Source: Singulisphaera sp. GP187 (GTDB taxonomy: Bacteria > Planctomycetota > Planctomycetia > Isosphaerales > Isosphaeraceae). Taken from it: a stretch of 64,000 nucleotides of DNA. Shown piece by piece: positions 63,914 through 64,000 of the stretch (position 1 is its first letter; every line of letters starts with the position of its first letter). The position numbers and the translations under genes were made by a program. The stretch is from positions 3,635,501 to 3,699,500 of the forward strand of contig NZ_FSRB01000001.1 in NCBI RefSeq assembly GCF_900129635.1, in the 5' to 3' direction. A model generated the notes under the pieces. The model saw only the letters and a program-made list of their open reading frames with translations. It did not search any database and was not told the origin of the DNA.

Positions 63914-64000
63914 ATGTCTCACCGAGGAACTCGTCTCATGTGCAAGTCCCAGGCATCCCGCCACGGGTGGGCGATCGTCGGACTCGTGGTCATGATTGGA
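63914..64000 (+). CDS. Start of an exported protein (3' end outside window)
   Basis: From ATG 63914 the frame is open to the window end: a basic region MSHRGTRLMCKSQASRHG, then hydrophobic WAIVGLVVMIG, which looks like the start of a signal peptide or membrane segment. An alternative ATG is at 63938. Too little is present for any family assignment. Confidence 0.5.
   Translation, partial: MSHRGTRLMCKSQASRHGWAIVGLVVMIG

Overview
The window looks like chromosome of a planctomycete, most likely of the Isosphaeraceae type. It is GC-rich. It carries gene families typical of that phylum: a DUF1559 pilin-like protein, a DUF1501 Tat-exported protein, a TIGR03067-type small protein, secreted proteins with a 'LESLEA' N-terminal motif, and a UvrA of double length. 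Family assignments rest on motifs read from the translations; no database search was run.

Layout. 1-1.7 kb: a tandemly duplicated small exported protein (first copy cut by the window edge). 1.8-4.8 kb (minus): nusB, a TIGR03067-like protein, a PHP phosphoesterase and ftsY. 6-12.4 kb (minus): a 2132-residue double UvrA. 12.7-18.8 kb (minus): a large secreted protein, a sigma-54-type response regulator split by a frameshift, and an HtrA/DegP protease. 19-26.6 kb (plus): a zinc-ribbon/HEAT membrane protein, a ComEA-like HhH protein with uvrB, nadC, birA and a HEAT/TPR protein. 26.6-29.3 kb: a largely gene-free stretch dominated by an array of ten 89-90 bp hairpin elements, eight of them at an exact 135 bp period. 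29.3 kb: tRNA-Cys. 30.7-32 kb: doxX and pirin. 32-36.7 kb: a secreted protein, an M29 aminopeptidase and an M28 peptidase. 36.9-50.1 kb: an ABC importer (binding protein, ATPase, fused permease) whose parts are separated by a segment that was tandemly duplicated and partly decayed. That segment contains a DUF2278/metallophosphoesterase/histidine phosphatase trio, DUF1559, a carboxypeptidase-regulatory-like lipoprotein and DUF1501. 50.2-64 kb (plus): housekeeping genes carA, purA, uppS, cdsA, phoH, 7TM-HD hydrolase, ybeY, corC-like, recO, a TPR lipoprotein, an lptE-like lipoprotein and the start of one more exported protein.

Functional themes are protein targeting (ftsY), nucleotide excision repair (double uvrA, uvrB), cofactor and nucleotide synthesis (nadC, birA, carA, purA), and envelope lipid and outer-membrane biogenesis (uppS, cdsA, TPR lipoprotein, lptE). 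A further theme is ribosome and RNA maturation (nusB, ybeY, phoH).

The most unusual element is the hairpin array at 27071-28344. Its outer and inner stems show compensatory base changes between copies while the apical C-rich loop stays constant, which points to a structured RNA or ssDNA element. A second notable feature is the fossil of a duplication spanning about 39.1-48.3 kb. A third is a dispersed family of perfect inverted repeats based on GTAGGGTGGGCACGGCCCACC.
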